Origin: Noviherbaspirillum pedocola
GTDB lineage: Bacteria > Pseudomonadota > Gammaproteobacteria > Burkholderiales > Burkholderiaceae_D
Assembly (NCBI RefSeq): GCF_016632335.1
Contig: NZ_JAEPBG010000019.1
Coordinates: forward strand, 1-64,000
Length of the DNA stretch: 64,000 bases
Direction of reading: 5' to 3'
The notes beneath the pieces are model-generated. The model made no database searches, was not told the DNA's origin, and was given only the letters and a program-made list of their open reading frames with translations. The stretch's first letter is position 1; each line of letters starts with the position of its first letter. A program made the translations under genes and the position numbers. Below, piece after piece: positions 1 through 9,182 of the stretch.

Positions 1-46
1 AATGCGTGCAGCTAACCAGTACTAATTGCCCGTGCGGCTTGTCCCT
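1..46 (+). rRNA. rrl: 23S ribosomal RNA, 3' end (partial)
   Basis: The first bases contain the conserved end of bacterial 23S rRNA (the segment reading gctaaccagtactaat followed by a C/G-rich closing strand). The gene enters from the left edge, so only its last few dozen bases are visible. The exact 3' end is estimated by comparison with the E. coli end and may be off by several bases. A 5S gene follows about 140 bp later, as expected for an rrn operon. No tRNA lies between 23S and 5S. Confidence 0.85.
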
Positions 47-186
47 ATAACCCTGAGCGGTTACAGGAGCGAGAAAGCGCGTAATGCCAAGTCGGCAATC
101 ACGCCCGCCATGTAGTAATACCGTCAAGACAAATCACTGCTTCTTCCGAATTGGGTGTCTTCCGTAACGAAGACACCGACAAGTCA

Positions 187-302
187 TGCCTGATGACCAT
201 AGCAAGTTGGTACCACCCCTTCCCATCCCGAACAGGACCGTGAAACGACTTTGCGCCGATGATAGTGCTGCAACCAGTGTGAAAGTAGGTCATCGTCAGG
301 CA
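187..302 (+). rRNA. rrf: 5S ribosomal RNA
   Basis: The sequence starts tgcctgatgacc and ends with the complementary gtcaggca, forming the helix I closure of 5S rRNA. Inside are the conserved ccatcccgaacaggaccgtg and gcgccgatgatagtg segments. Length is about 116 nt, normal for bacterial 5S. It follows the 23S tail and is followed by a strong terminator, so this is the end of an rrn operon. Confidence 0.95.
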
Positions 303-312
303 GTTATCCCGC

Positions 313-349
313 AACACCCCCGCTGGCTCTCGCCACCGGGGGTGTTTGC
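313..349 (+). terminator. Rho-independent terminator of the rRNA operon
   Basis: A 10-bp perfect stem (aacacccccg at 313-322 pairing with cgggggtgtt at 337-346) with a 14-nt loop ends in a short T run. It begins about 10 nt after the 5S gene and is the likely end of the rrn transcript. Confidence 0.85.
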
Positions 350-497
350 CTTTGCGCGCTCGATTCGTCGTTTGTTAGGTGCGCATAAAGAGACGCGGTG
401 AACGGGAGGCGCAGGAGAGAAAGCCGATTCATGTGGTTAGTGAAGGCCGTTAATGCTATGCGCGATACTGTTACGCCGCGGTGACCTGCTATCCAAA

Positions 498-1290
498 TTA
501 GTCCGAGACGGCCATGGAGTCTGCGGTTGAAAAACTTGCTGCAAATTCATCTCTGAACTTGGCAATGATGCTTTCAATATACGCATACTGCTGAAGCTTG
601 CCTGGCTCGATGAAGCGCATCAGCAGTTGCTGAGGATAGGCCCACTCGTCGAATGCTTTGCCAGCGAACTCCGGTCCGTTGTCTACCGGCATTGAGCGCG
701 GTAATCCCCGGCGTTCCGCCAACCGTTCGAGCACGCTGACCACGCGACGCCCCGGCAGTGAGGTATCCACTTCAATGGCCAGGCATTCCTTCGTGAAGTC
801 ATCCGCGATGTTCAGGTACCACAGCCGCCGTCCATCGACACAGCCGTCCGATACAAACTCCATCGACCAACTCTGATTTGGCGCCTGGGCGGTTACCTTG
901 TCCTAGTGGACAATGTCGGCAATGCGGTTACGCTTTCGCCGACGAACTATCAATCCGGCTGCACGATATACCCGGTACGCGCACTTGCGAGTGATGCACA
1001 TCCTTCTCCGTGCAGCATCCCATGCAGGCGCCGATAACCATGACGCCGCTTCTGTCCTGCCAGCGCCGTGAGTCGCTCAGTCAATTCCATATCGCTGGGT
1101 CGCTTCGACTCATCGCGATATGTAGTACGTTTCACCGCTGATGCCGTACTTCCGGCAGACTTCAGCAACCTTCATGCCAACTTCTTCTTCACTCAAACCC
1201 CGGCTATCTGCTCTTCCGCGAATCGCTCCTTCATACCAGAAGTGTCGTGCAGAAGGCGAAATGTCCCCAAGGATAAAGCGGTAATCAGCA
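498..1290 (-). mobile_element. Decayed IS3-family (IS407-like) insertion sequence
   Basis: On the minus strand the frames resemble an IS3-family orfA/orfB transposase pair but are broken. About 1110-1290 encodes a stretch like OrfA (SEEEVGMKVAEVCRKYGIS). About 950-1080 encodes an OrfB segment (RRHGYRRLHGMLHGEG). About 498-863 encodes part of the DDE integrase core (FVSDGCVDGRR..., VDNGPEF, FIEPGKLQQYAYIES). These pieces lie in different frames with stops between them, and the C-terminal part after the FRDE motif is lost or scrambled, so no functional transposase can be made. Terminal inverted repeats were not found, so the ends are approximate. It sits just downstream of the rrn terminator. 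Confidence 0.8.
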
Positions 1291-1604
1291 GGCCGGCTGC
1301 CCGCCGCGCACAGCCCATGCCGTTTGCTTGACTCAGCATGCCTTCGTGCCATTCCGGCTGCCCTTAGTCCTCGTCACAAAAGTTTATGTAATGAAACAGT
1401 TCGAAACTGTGTACGATTAGCAGCACTTAGTTGATTGGATGCAAGTTATTGATGATATTATTTACAAGAAATAACGGTGTTGACGTGCGTTAAGGAATAA
1501 TACGAGGCGCCCCAAATGGCCGATATCCGGCCTTCTTTTGCGGGTTCAGTGCCGCGAGAACGGGTAGCGACGTCTGGCGTGGCGGCGAAAATAGCAAATA
1601 AAAA
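1291..1604. other. AT-rich intergenic region
   Basis: This stretch holds no convincing gene. From about 1380 to 1500 it is much richer in A and T than its surroundings, with runs such as gatgatattatttacaag, between the IS remnant and the HDOD kinase gene. It probably carries the kinase promoter. A ttgacg at 1480-1485 could be a -35 element, but no matching -10 box at the usual distance is convincing. Confidence 0.4.
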
Positions 1605-3764
1605 ATGCAGCGATCAGAATTGGACATCCGCAAAAGACTGGAAGCGATACGTCTGCCGACGATGCCGCAGGTCTTGCTCAAGCTGATGCAGCAGTGCCAG
1701 GACGAAAATGCCGGCATGAGCGAACTCGCGCTGCTGATCAGCCAGGATCCCGGCCTTGCGGGAACGGTTTTGACTGCCGCGAACAGCTCCGCCTATCACC
1801 GCAACGGCGGCCGTAAACCGAGTATCGAACAAGCTTTGATGACACTCGGTACCGACATGGTGAAGACCCTGGTGATCAGCGAATCGGTCTTCCAGATGTT
1901 CAACGAGTTTTCCCGTCCGGGTGCAATCGATCTGCGTGGGTTCTGGAAGCACTCGCTGAGCGCCGCGTGCCTCGCACGCGCCCTTGCGCAACGTATCCAG
2001 CATCCGCACGCGGAAGAAGCTTACCTGGCCGGACTGTTGCACGATGTCGGCCGTCTGGCATTGCTGGCCGCGGCGCCGCAGGAGTACGCCGTGAACTTTC
2101 ATGCGTATGACGATGCCAAGCTGTGCTGGGTAGAGCAGCGCACCTTGCAAATGAACCATGCCGAGGCGGGCGCCTGGCTGGTCGGCAGGTGGAAGCTCGA
2201 TTCCTTCCTTGCCGACAGTATTCAATATCATCACGAGCCCACCGAGCGCCTGCTGAATGCACATCCGCTGATCCGTATCGTCACGCTCGCCCACCTGCTT
2301 TCCACGCCCGAAGCCAACGAAGAAGCGCTGGCCGATGCCGGCCGGCTGTGTGAATTGACAGTAGAAGAACTTGCAGGCTTGCGCGACAGGGCGGCATCGC
2401 AGGTAGAAAAGGCCGCGAGCATGCTCGGCATCGACCTTGCTGGCGCAGACGATATCCCGGCGCAGGCCGCCTATGTGCCGCCGCAGTCGGCGGCTGGCCA
2501 GGACGTGATGCAGGATCAGTTTGGCGAAGAGATGCGCAACATGGTGCTGGCAACCAGCATCGGTCGTACGCTCGGGCGCCAGACCGATCAGAACGGATTG
2601 CTGGAAACCCTGGTGCGTTCCGCATCGATCCTGTTCGGCTTCGACCAGGCCGTCGTGCTGCTGACCGAGCGCCAGGAGCGACGCATGCGCGGCATACCCG
2701 GCGAAGGTCAGCCACGCCGTCTGGCGGAATTCTCGGTATCGCTGCAGCCCGGCGGACGCCTGGGCGACGCGGCCTTGAACCGTCGCATCGCAGTGATTCA
2801 CCGCAACGGCAACCTGCTGGATTTGGCCGAGGAACAATTGCTGGGCATGCTGTCCTCCGAATGCCTGGTCTGCCTGCCGCTGATCGAGAATGGCGAATGC
2901 GTCGGCATGCTGATCGGCAGCACTGGCGAAGCGCGCGCCGCCGAGCTGCAGGCGCGTGAACGGCTGTTGCTGACCTTCGGCGCCCAAGGCGCGAAAGCGC
3001 TGCAGCAGATGCAGAACATCGCCGCGGAGCTCGATAGCCGGGTCAAGGAAGTCGCGCAGGAATACCAGGCGGCGACGCGCCGGGTGGCGCATGAAGTGAA
3101 CAATCCGCTATCCATCATCAAGAATTACCTCGGCATCCTCGACGGCAAGCTGCGCCGCCAGGACATGGTCGTCAACGAAGTCTCGATCCTGCATGAAGAG
3201 ATCGACCGTGTCGGTCAGATCGTGCGCGAACTGGCGAATCTGCAGCCAGCGCCAAGCGATGCCGGCGTGGAGATCGGGCGCGTTGTGCGGGACGTGGTCA
3301 AGCTGTTCCAGGAGACCGAATTCCTGCCGCCCAAGGTCAACATTCACCTGATGCTGCAGAGCGCGCCGAGCGAAGTCGAAGCCAGCGCCGACACCATCAA
3401 GCAGATTCTGATGAATCTGCTCAAGAACGCGGTCGAGGCGCTGCCCCATGGCGGCGATATCGAAATTGCCGACCATGGAACCGTCAACCGTGACGGCAAG
3501 CTGTATGTGGAACTGAGCCTGCGCGACAACGGCCCCGGCATGCCGCAGCATGTGCTGGCTGGGCTGTTCTCGCCGGTGAAGAGCACCAAGCCGGGCGCCA
3601 ACCGCGGCTTGGGCCTGTCCATCGTGCACGGCCTCGTCTCCAAGCTCAATGGCATGATTTTGTGCCGCAGCAATGGCGGCGGAACGACTTTCGAAATACT
3701 GCTGCCATTGCGTACCCGGACCGATGCGCCATCCGCCGCAGCGGCCGCCCCCGATACCCTGTGA
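1605..3764 (+). CDS. HDOD-GAF sensor histidine kinase
   Basis: A 719-residue cytoplasmic signalling protein. Residues about 15-215 form an HDOD domain with an intact HD pair in AGLLHDVGRLAL (near 145-150). Residues about 320-460 look like a GAF sensor domain, followed by a short coiled linker. A HisKA dimerisation segment has the H-box RRVAHEVNNPLSI (near 490), and an HATPase domain follows with LLKNAVEAL (N box), DNGPGMP (G1) and GLGLSIVHGL (G2). No membrane segment is visible. The start at ATG 1605 puts the HDOD domain at the N terminus; no good Shine-Dalgarno is seen. It ends 1 nt before the next gene, whose product begins with a receiver domain, so the two probably form a phosphorelay pair. 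The input signal is unknown. Confidence 0.9.
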   Translation: MQRSELDIRKRLEAIRLPTMPQVLLKLMQQCQDENAGMSELALLISQDPGLAGTVLTAANSSAYHRNGGRKPSIEQALMTLGTDMVKTLVISESVFQMFNEFSRPGAIDLRGFWKHSLSAACLARALAQRIQHPHAEEAYLAGLLHDVGRLALLAAAPQEYAVNFHAYDDAKLCWVEQRTLQMNHAEAGAWLVGRWKLDSFLADSIQYHHEPTERLLNAHPLIRIVTLAHLLSTPEANEEALADAGRLCELTVEELAGLRDRAASQVEKAASMLGIDLAGADDIPAQAAYVPPQSAAGQDVMQDQFGEEMRNMVLATSIGRTLGRQTDQNGLLETLVRSASILFGFDQAVVLLTERQERRMRGIPGEGQPRRLAEFSVSLQPGGRLGDAALNRRIAVIHRNGNLLDLAEEQLLGMLSSECLVCLPLIENGECVGMLIGSTGEARAAELQARERLLLTFGAQGAKALQQMQNIAAELDSRVKEVAQEYQAATRRVAHEVNNPLSIIKNYLGILDGKLRRQDMVVNEVSILHEEIDRVGQIVRELANLQPAPSDAGVEIGRVVRDVVKLFQETEFLPPKVNIHLMLQSAPSEVEASADTIKQILMNLLKNAVEALPHGGDIEIADHGTVNRDGKLYVELSLRDNGPGMPQHVLAGLFSPVKSTKPGANRGLGLSIVHGLVSKLNGMILCRSNGGGTTFEILLPLRTRTDAPSAAAAAPDTL

Positions 3765-3765
3765 C

Positions 3766-5976
3766 GTGAGCAAGAATGTGAGCGCCGACAATTTCCCTTC
3801 GCTGCCCGGCCTGGATGCCGTGTCCGCGGACAGCGTAGCGGCCGACCAGCCAGCGCGCCTGCTGCTGGTGGACGATGAGCCGCGGCTGCTGGCGAGCCTG
3901 CATGCGCTCCTCGAAGACGAAGGACATGAGCTGCATACCGCGAGCTGCGGTCGCGATGCGGTGGCGCTGCTGGATGCGCACCATTTCGATTTGGCCCTTC
4001 TGGATCTGCGCCTGCCGGACATCAGCGGCCACCAGATCATGGACGTCATCAACCGCAAGGGACTGGATACCAGCATCATCATCCTGTCCGGCGAGACTGG
4101 CATTGAAGGCGCGATCGGCGCCTTGAAGCGCGGCGCCTATGATTATCTGCGCAAGCCGTACAGCCGCGAGGAATTGCTCAACACCGTCGCCAATGCGCTG
4201 CGCCAGCGCCGCCTGGAGGCGGAAAACCGTCGCATCGCGCGTCAGCTCGATCGTTCCGAAAAGCTGTATCGCTACCTCGTCGACAGTTCTCCGGACATCA
4301 TCTACACCCTGAACGAGGAAGGGCGCTTTTCCTTCGTCAACGACCGGGCGCAGCAGGTGCTGGGGCTGGAGCGCGAACAGCTCATCGGCAACCACTATTC
4401 GGTGCTGATCCATGACGAAGACCTGGATCGCGCCTACTACGTCTTCAATGAACGCCGCGTCGGCGAACGCGCCACCCGCAACGTGGAGCTGCGGCTCAAG
4501 GCAGCCAATGGCCGCGAATCCAATGCGGTCTTCGAGAACTCTGTGGTCACGCTGTCCTTCAATTCGATGGGCATGTACGTCAATGGCAAGGACGCGCCCG
4601 AGCCCGGATTCTTCGGCACCTACGGCGTGGCGCGCGACGTCACCGAGCGCAAGCGCGCCGAGGAGATGATCTCCTATCAGGCGTATCACGATGTGCTGAC
4701 CGATCTGCCGAACCGCACGCTGTTCCGCGACCGGCTGTCGATGGCCATCCTGCAGGCCAAGCGCAAGGAGCACGAGCTGGCGGTAATGTTCATCGACCTG
4801 GACCGCTTCAAGCTCGTCAACGACACCCTCGGCCATCTGCGCGGTGACGAATTGCTGCAGCAGGTCGCATCGCGGCTGAAGAACAGCATGCGCCAGGGCG
4901 ATACGCTGGCGCGCCTCGGCGGCGACGAATTCACCATCTTCCTGCCCGAGCTGCAGAACCGGCACGACGCCACCGTGGTTGCGGACAAGTTCCTCGAAAC
5001 CCTGCGCGCGCCCTTTGAGCTCGCCGGGCAGCAGGTGCATATCTCGGCCAGCATCGGCATCGCCGTCTATCCGCACGACGGCGAAACCATCGATGAATTG
5101 CTGTGCCATGCCGACATGGCGATGTACCAGATCAAGGCTGAGGGCAAGAACGGCTACAGCTTCTACGATCCGGCGATGCAGGAAGCTTCATACCAGAAGA
5201 TCACGCTGGAGCAGAGCCTGCGCAAGGCGCTGGACGGCGGCGAGCTCGAGATGTTCTACCAGCCGCAGATCGATGCGCGCACCGGCCGCATCGTCGGCGC
5301 CGAAGGGCTGATGCGCTGGCACCATCCCGAGCGCGGCCTGCTGACCGCCGGCGAGTTCCTGCCCTTCGCCGAGGAAAACGGCCTGATGATCCAGATCAGC
5401 GACTGGATGCTCGAAGCGCTGTGCCGCGATGTCGCGCAATGGAACCGCATTCATATCGACCCGGTGCGGCTGTCCCTGAACGTCTCGCCGCAATACCTCG
5501 ACCGGGGCAATTTCGTGCCGAAGCTGCAGGCGGCGCTGGCGCATTACGACATCCCGCCGAGCCAGATCGAGATCGAGGTCACCGAGAACATTTGCATCCG
5601 TAATCCGCAGCATGCGGCCGAGCAGTTGCACAAGCTTGGCGAGATCGGCGTATCGGTGGCGATCGATGATTTCGGCACCGGCTATTCCTCGCTGTCGTAT
5701 CTGCATCGCTTCCCGGTCAACACCATCAAGATCGATCAATCCTTCATCCGCGAGATCCACCAGGCCGATGCGCATTACCCGGTGGTGCTGGCGATCATCT
5801 CGATCGCCAAGGGCCTGGGCCTGAACGTGGTGGCCGAAGGCGTCGAGACGCCAGCCCAGGCGGCTTATCTCGAACATTCCGGCTGCACGCTGATGCAGGG
5901 CTACCTCTATCACAAGCCGCTGTCCGGCTCGCAATTCCTGCAGCTGCTTTACCGGAGCGCCGCGCGACGCGCCTAG
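3766..5976 (+). CDS. Response regulator with REC-PAS-GGDEF-EAL domains (cyclic-di-GMP turnover)
   Basis: A GTG start at 3766, one base after the kinase stop, gives a 736-residue protein. The open frame extends back to 3673 inside the kinase gene, but that part is shadow. Domains in order: receiver (LLLVDDEPR, acceptor Asp in LALLDLRLPD near 78, KPYSREEL); a PAS domain (SPDIIYTLNEEGRFSFVND); GGDEF with intact motif RLGGDEFTIF (near 384); and EAL, where the signature motif reads EGL in GAEGLMRWHHP but DDFGTGYSSLSYL and the EVTEN glutamate are present. It could therefore both make and degrade cyclic-di-GMP, with activity set by phosphorylation from the adjacent kinase. That pairing is inferred from gene order. 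Confidence 0.9.
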   Translation: MSKNVSADNFPSLPGLDAVSADSVAADQPARLLLVDDEPRLLASLHALLEDEGHELHTASCGRDAVALLDAHHFDLALLDLRLPDISGHQIMDVINRKGLDTSIIILSGETGIEGAIGALKRGAYDYLRKPYSREELLNTVANALRQRRLEAENRRIARQLDRSEKLYRYLVDSSPDIIYTLNEEGRFSFVNDRAQQVLGLEREQLIGNHYSVLIHDEDLDRAYYVFNERRVGERATRNVELRLKAANGRESNAVFENSVVTLSFNSMGMYVNGKDAPEPGFFGTYGVARDVTERKRAEEMISYQAYHDVLTDLPNRTLFRDRLSMAILQAKRKEHELAVMFIDLDRFKLVNDTLGHLRGDELLQQVASRLKNSMRQGDTLARLGGDEFTIFLPELQNRHDATVVADKFLETLRAPFELAGQQVHISASIGIAVYPHDGETIDELLCHADMAMYQIKAEGKNGYSFYDPAMQEASYQKITLEQSLRKALDGGELEMFYQPQIDARTGRIVGAEGLMRWHHPERGLLTAGEFLPFAEENGLMIQISDWMLEALCRDVAQWNRIHIDPVRLSLNVSPQYLDRGNFVPKLQAALAHYDIPPSQIEIEVTENICIRNPQHAAEQLHKLGEIGVSVAIDDFGTGYSSLSYLHRFPVNTIKIDQSFIREIHQADAHYPVVLAIISIAKGLGLNVVAEGVETPAQAAYLEHSGCTLMQGYLYHKPLSGSQFLQLLYRSAARRA

Positions 5977-6003
5977 CGCAGGAAGCGCGCAGAGAGAGTC
6001 CAG

Positions 6004-7149
6004 ATGCAGCCCATCCCCCCGCAAGACGCCGGCAACGCGCCCGACCATGACAGCTACGACGCCGACGAGGAAAACCGCCTCGGCATGATGTACAGCAGCG
6101 GCGAAGGCGTGCCGCAGGACTGGGCGCAGGCCAAGTACTGGTTTCGCCGCGCCGCGGAAAAGGGCCATGCGAACGCGCAGTTCAACCTCGGCGTCATCTA
6201 CGGCAACGGCAGGCGCACGCAGGACTATGCGCATGCGCTGCTCTGGTATCGCAAGGCGGCGGCGCAGGGGCATCCGAAGGCGCAGTTCAATCTCGGCCTG
6301 ATGTACGGCAATGGCCAGGGCGTGCCGCAGGATCATGCGCAGGCGCGCGCCTGGTACACCAGCGCGGCCGAGGCCGGTCACGCCGGTGCGCAGAACAATC
6401 TCGGTCTCATCTATGTGAACGGGCTGGGCGTGGCGCCGGACCCGGCCGCGGCGTTGCACTGGTTCAGCCTGGCGGCGGCGCAGAACGATGCCGCCGCGCA
6501 GAACAACCTCGGCATGATGCATGGCGCCGGCAAGGGCACGACGCAGGATCATGCGCAAGCCGCGCAGTGGTATCGCAAGGCTGCCGATGCCGGCTATGCG
6601 CTGGCGCAGACCAATCTTGCCGCGCTGTATGAGAACGGCCAAGGCGTGCCGGCCGACATGGACCAGGCGCTGGCCTGGTATCGCCGCGCCGCCGAAGGCG
6701 GTTCCACGCGCGCCCAGTTCCGCATGGCCCAGATCTACGACGGCGGCGAAGGCGTGGCGCGCGATGCGGCGCAGGCGATCACCTGGTATTGCCGCGCTGC
6801 CGAAGGCGGCCATGTGGAAGCGCAGTTCCGGCTCGGACTGCGCTATGACAATGGCCAGGATGTGCGCCGGGATGCGGCGCAGGCGCTGTCCTGGTACCGG
6901 CGCGCGGCCGAGGGCGGCCATGCGCGCGCGCAGTTCAATGCCGGCGTGATGCATGCGCAGGGCGAAGGCGCCGAGATGGATCTGGTGCAGGCCTGGGTCT
7001 GGCTGGACCGCGCCGCCCACCGCGACGTCGAAACGGCCGCGCGTGCCAGACGCGAAGCGGAGTCGCGCATGAGCCCGGAACAGATGGCCCGGGCGCGTGA
7101 GCTGGCGCAACAGGGCGCGCGCCCGGCAAGCGAGGGCTCCGGTGCTTGA
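6004..7149 (+). CDS. Sel1-like repeat protein
   Basis: A 381-residue protein made almost entirely of Sel1/TPR-like repeats of about 36 residues. The recurring pattern is A-Q-x-N-L-G-x-x-Y-x-x-G-x-G-V-x-x-D, then A-x-x-W-Y-x-x-A-A-x-x-G-H. Roughly eight to nine copies are seen from residue 25 to 350. No signal peptide or membrane segment is visible, so it is probably a cytoplasmic scaffold. It lies 27 bp after the GGDEF-EAL gene in the same direction, with gagag upstream as a weak ribosome-binding site. Sel1 proteins often act as adaptors in signalling; a role with the two preceding proteins is inference. Confidence 0.88.
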   Translation: MQPIPPQDAGNAPDHDSYDADEENRLGMMYSSGEGVPQDWAQAKYWFRRAAEKGHANAQFNLGVIYGNGRRTQDYAHALLWYRKAAAQGHPKAQFNLGLMYGNGQGVPQDHAQARAWYTSAAEAGHAGAQNNLGLIYVNGLGVAPDPAAALHWFSLAAAQNDAAAQNNLGMMHGAGKGTTQDHAQAAQWYRKAADAGYALAQTNLAALYENGQGVPADMDQALAWYRRAAEGGSTRAQFRMAQIYDGGEGVARDAAQAITWYCRAAEGGHVEAQFRLGLRYDNGQDVRRDAAQALSWYRRAAEGGHARAQFNAGVMHAQGEGAEMDLVQAWVWLDRAAHRDVETAARARREAESRMSPEQMARARELAQQGARPASEGSGA

Positions 7150-7190
7150 TACTTCTGTTTTTACGAAGTTAACGCCAAACTAACTCTCGT

Positions 7191-7218
7191 TTTAACGGCG
7201 AATCCAAACTCCTATAGT
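7191..7218 (+). promoter_or_regulatory. Candidate sigma-70 promoter for the HPF-like gene
   Basis: A tttaac hexamer (7191-7196) and tatagt (7213-7218) are separated by 16 bp in the 112-bp gap before the HPF-like gene. The local A/T-richness and position fit a promoter. Confidence 0.4.
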
Positions 7219-7261
7219 GACTCCGCAGCCCACGCAGGCTGCCAACCACCAAGGAGGAAAT

Positions 7262-7588
7262 ATGAGAATCGCCATCCACTCCCCCAGTTTCAACCTCACT
7301 GCCGCGCTGCAGGAGCACACCCTCGAGCGTTTGCGCCTGGCGCTGTCGCACGCGCGGCACCGCGTACGCCGAGTCACGGTACGGCTGCGCGATCTGAACG
7401 GCCCGCGCGGCGGTATCGACAAGCAATGCGGCATTCATGTCGCCATCGACGGGGTCGGCGACGTGGTCGTCGCGGAAAAGGACCGTGATCTGTACGCGGC
7501 AATCGCCCGGGCTGCCGAGCGCCTTGGCCGCGGTGTCACGCGCCGCATCCGCCAGAAACGGCAGCGCACAGCGCCGCCGCGGTTCTAA
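7262..7588 (+). CDS. HPF/RaiA-family ribosome-associated protein
   Basis: A 108-residue protein beginning MRIAIHSPSFNLTAALQEH. The start at ATG 7262 is fixed by an excellent ribosome-binding site, aaggagg, 6-7 nt upstream. The pattern (N-terminal strand, helix with TAALQEHTLERLRLAL, VRRVTVRLRDLNG, then DVVVAEKDRDLYAAIARAAERLGR and a basic tail) matches short hibernation-promoting-factor/sigma-54-modulation proteins, which bind the 30S subunit and silence ribosomes under stress. It has no C-terminal dimerisation domain, so it is the short form. It stands before a TerC-family gene with 26 bp between them. The family is fairly certain; the stress role is from the family. Confidence 0.8.
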   Translation: MRIAIHSPSFNLTAALQEHTLERLRLALSHARHRVRRVTVRLRDLNGPRGGIDKQCGIHVAIDGVGDVVVAEKDRDLYAAIARAAERLGRGVTRRIRQKRQRTAPPRF

Positions 7589-7614
7589 AGCCCTGGCGCG
7601 AAGCGGAGAATGCC

Positions 7615-8583
7615 ATGTCAGGCCTGGAAACCATCGCCACGATCCCGATGTGGATCGGCTTCATTCTCTTCGTCATTGTCATGCTGGTCATCGACATGGC
7701 CGTGCTCGGCGGACGCCATGCGCACCGCGTCTCGACCAGGGAAGCGCTGGGCTGGTCGATCGCCTGGTTCGCGCTGGCGCTGCTGTTCAACCTGCTCTTG
7801 TGGTGGCATCTCGATGGCACCGCCGGGAGGGAGGTGGCAAACCGGATAGGGCTGGAATTCTTTTCCGGCTATCTGATCGAGAAATCGCTGTCGGTGGACA
7901 ACATCTTCGTGTTCCTGATGCTGTTCAGCTATTTCGCAGTGCCGCCGGAATTCCAGCGCCGGGTGCTGCTGTACGGCGTGATCGGCGCGATCGTGATGCG
8001 GGCAATCATGGTCTTGCTCGGCGCCTGGCTGATCAGCCAGTTCAGCTGGATCCTGTATCTGTTCGGCGCCTTCCTGCTCGTAACCGGCGTGAAAATGCTG
8101 GTGTTCGCCAACCAGAAACCGGATCTCGATGCCAATCCGCTATTGCGCTGGATGCGCAGTCATATCCGGATAGCGGATGGTTATCACGGTGAGCGATTCT
8201 TTGTCCTGAAGAACGGGCTGCGCTTCGCCACGCCGCTGTTCCTGGTATTGGTGCTGATCGAATTCACCGACCTGGTATTCGCGGTGGACAGCATTCCGGT
8301 CATCTTTGCGATCACCAGCGATCCGTTCATCGTGTTCACGTCGAACATGTTCGCGATCATGGGCTTGCGCGCGCTGTATTTCCTGCTGGCGGACATGGCC
8401 GACCGCTTTCACTACATGAAGTACGGGTTGGCGCTGGTGCTGGTATTCATCGGCGCGAAAATGATTGCCGGCTACTGGGTGCATCTGTCGGTCGGCATCT
8501 CGCTGGCGGTGGTGGGCGCGATCCTGCTGGTCTCGGTACTGCTCAGCCTGCGCCTGACCGCGCCGCGCCAGCGCGCCGGATAA
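7615..8583 (+). CDS. TerC-family integral membrane protein
   Basis: A 322-residue polytopic membrane protein with about eight to nine hydrophobic segments. Typical TerC features are ALGWSIAWFALALLFN, the charged-in-membrane segment GYLIEKSLSVDNIFVFL, and the later repeat FTDLVFAVDSIPVIFA. The acidic residues in the two VDN/VDS motifs are the presumed metal-binding sites. Family members (TerC, Alx) are tied to tellurite resistance, manganese export and metalation of secreted proteins; which applies here cannot be told. No yybP-ykoY riboswitch-like leader is visible in the short gap to the HPF-like gene. A terminator follows at 8634. Confidence 0.9.
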   Translation: MSGLETIATIPMWIGFILFVIVMLVIDMAVLGGRHAHRVSTREALGWSIAWFALALLFNLLLWWHLDGTAGREVANRIGLEFFSGYLIEKSLSVDNIFVFLMLFSYFAVPPEFQRRVLLYGVIGAIVMRAIMVLLGAWLISQFSWILYLFGAFLLVTGVKMLVFANQKPDLDANPLLRWMRSHIRIADGYHGERFFVLKNGLRFATPLFLVLVLIEFTDLVFAVDSIPVIFAITSDPFIVFTSNMFAIMGLRALYFLLADMADRFHYMKYGLALVLVFIGAKMIAGYWVHLSVGISLAVVGAILLVSVLLSLRLTAPRQRAG

Positions 8584-8633
8584 GCGGCCACTTCGATCAG
8601 GCAGGCAACCTCGAGGCGGGGAATGCCACATAC

Positions 8634-8660
8634 GGGACTCCTTTTTCGGAGTCCCTTTTC
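8634..8660 (+). terminator. Rho-independent terminator after the TerC gene
   Basis: A perfect 8-bp stem (gggactcc at 8634-8641 with ggagtccc at 8648-8655) has a T-rich 6-nt loop and a following ttttc. It ends the HPF-TerC transcript 10 nt before the next start codon. Confidence 0.85.
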
Positions 8661-8669
8661 TTTCCCACC

Positions 8670-9182
8670 ATGAAATCCCCACTTCTCCAATTCACCCTGG
8701 CATGCCTGCTGGCGATCGTGCTCATCACCGCCAGCAGCAAGCGTCCGGCCGGATCGGTCTTTGTTGACCTGGCGCCGACCACCGCCGACCGCGCCGACGT
8801 CTATCTGTATCGCGGTCATGCACTCGCTGCCATCGGCGATGCCTTCACCGTGCGCGTCGATGGTCAGCGTGTCGGCATGCTGCACGACGCTTCGTATCTG
8901 CAGCTGTCGATGTCGCCGGGGCAGCATCGCCTCGAAGTCGCGCCCGGCGGCATTGCCGAGCCGGTTACCATCGATGTGGCTGCCGAGGCCGGCAGCCGCG
9001 CTTTCTATGAATTCCGCTTTCCCACCGGTTTGGCGATGCGGCCATCTTTCCCGGATGCCGCCATCGTGCAAATCGACCGCGATGCCGCGCTGGCGGCGCT
9101 GCCGCGCCTGCATGGCAGCGCGAGCGCATCGCCGCGCCCGACCCAGGCCGCTTACCTCGCCGGCCTGACTTCATCCCCGTAG
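8670..9182 (+). CDS. Small exported protein, DUF2846-like
   Basis: A 170-residue protein with an N-terminal signal sequence (MKSPLLQFTLACLLAIVLITASS), so it is probably periplasmic. No lipobox cysteine is placed as in a classical lipoprotein. The body has the layout DRADVYLYRGHALAAIGDAFTVRVDGQRVGML, then SMSPGQHRLEV and AGSRAFYEFRF, reminiscent of DUF2846/PEGA-like beta-sandwich proteins. No ribosome-binding site is obvious because the terminator hairpin lies directly upstream. It converges on the acyl-CoA synthetase gene, and the two 3' ends overlap by about 30 bp. The function is unknown and the family link is tentative. Confidence 0.65.
   Translation: MKSPLLQFTLACLLAIVLITASSKRPAGSVFVDLAPTTADRADVYLYRGHALAAIGDAFTVRVDGQRVGMLHDASYLQLSMSPGQHRLEVAPGGIAEPVTIDVAAEAGSRAFYEFRFPTGLAMRPSFPDAAIVQIDRDAALAALPRLHGSASASPRPTQAAYLAGLTSSP

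Noticed and set aside
47-186. A tRNA gene between 23S and 5S.
   Set aside because: No cloverleaf, T-loop (ttcgannnc) or acceptor-stem pattern is visible.
7150-7261. A manganese (yybP-ykoY) riboswitch for the TerC gene.
   Set aside because: The leader before the HPF-like gene is too short and lacks the paired conserved loops; TerC itself directly follows the HPF-like gene.
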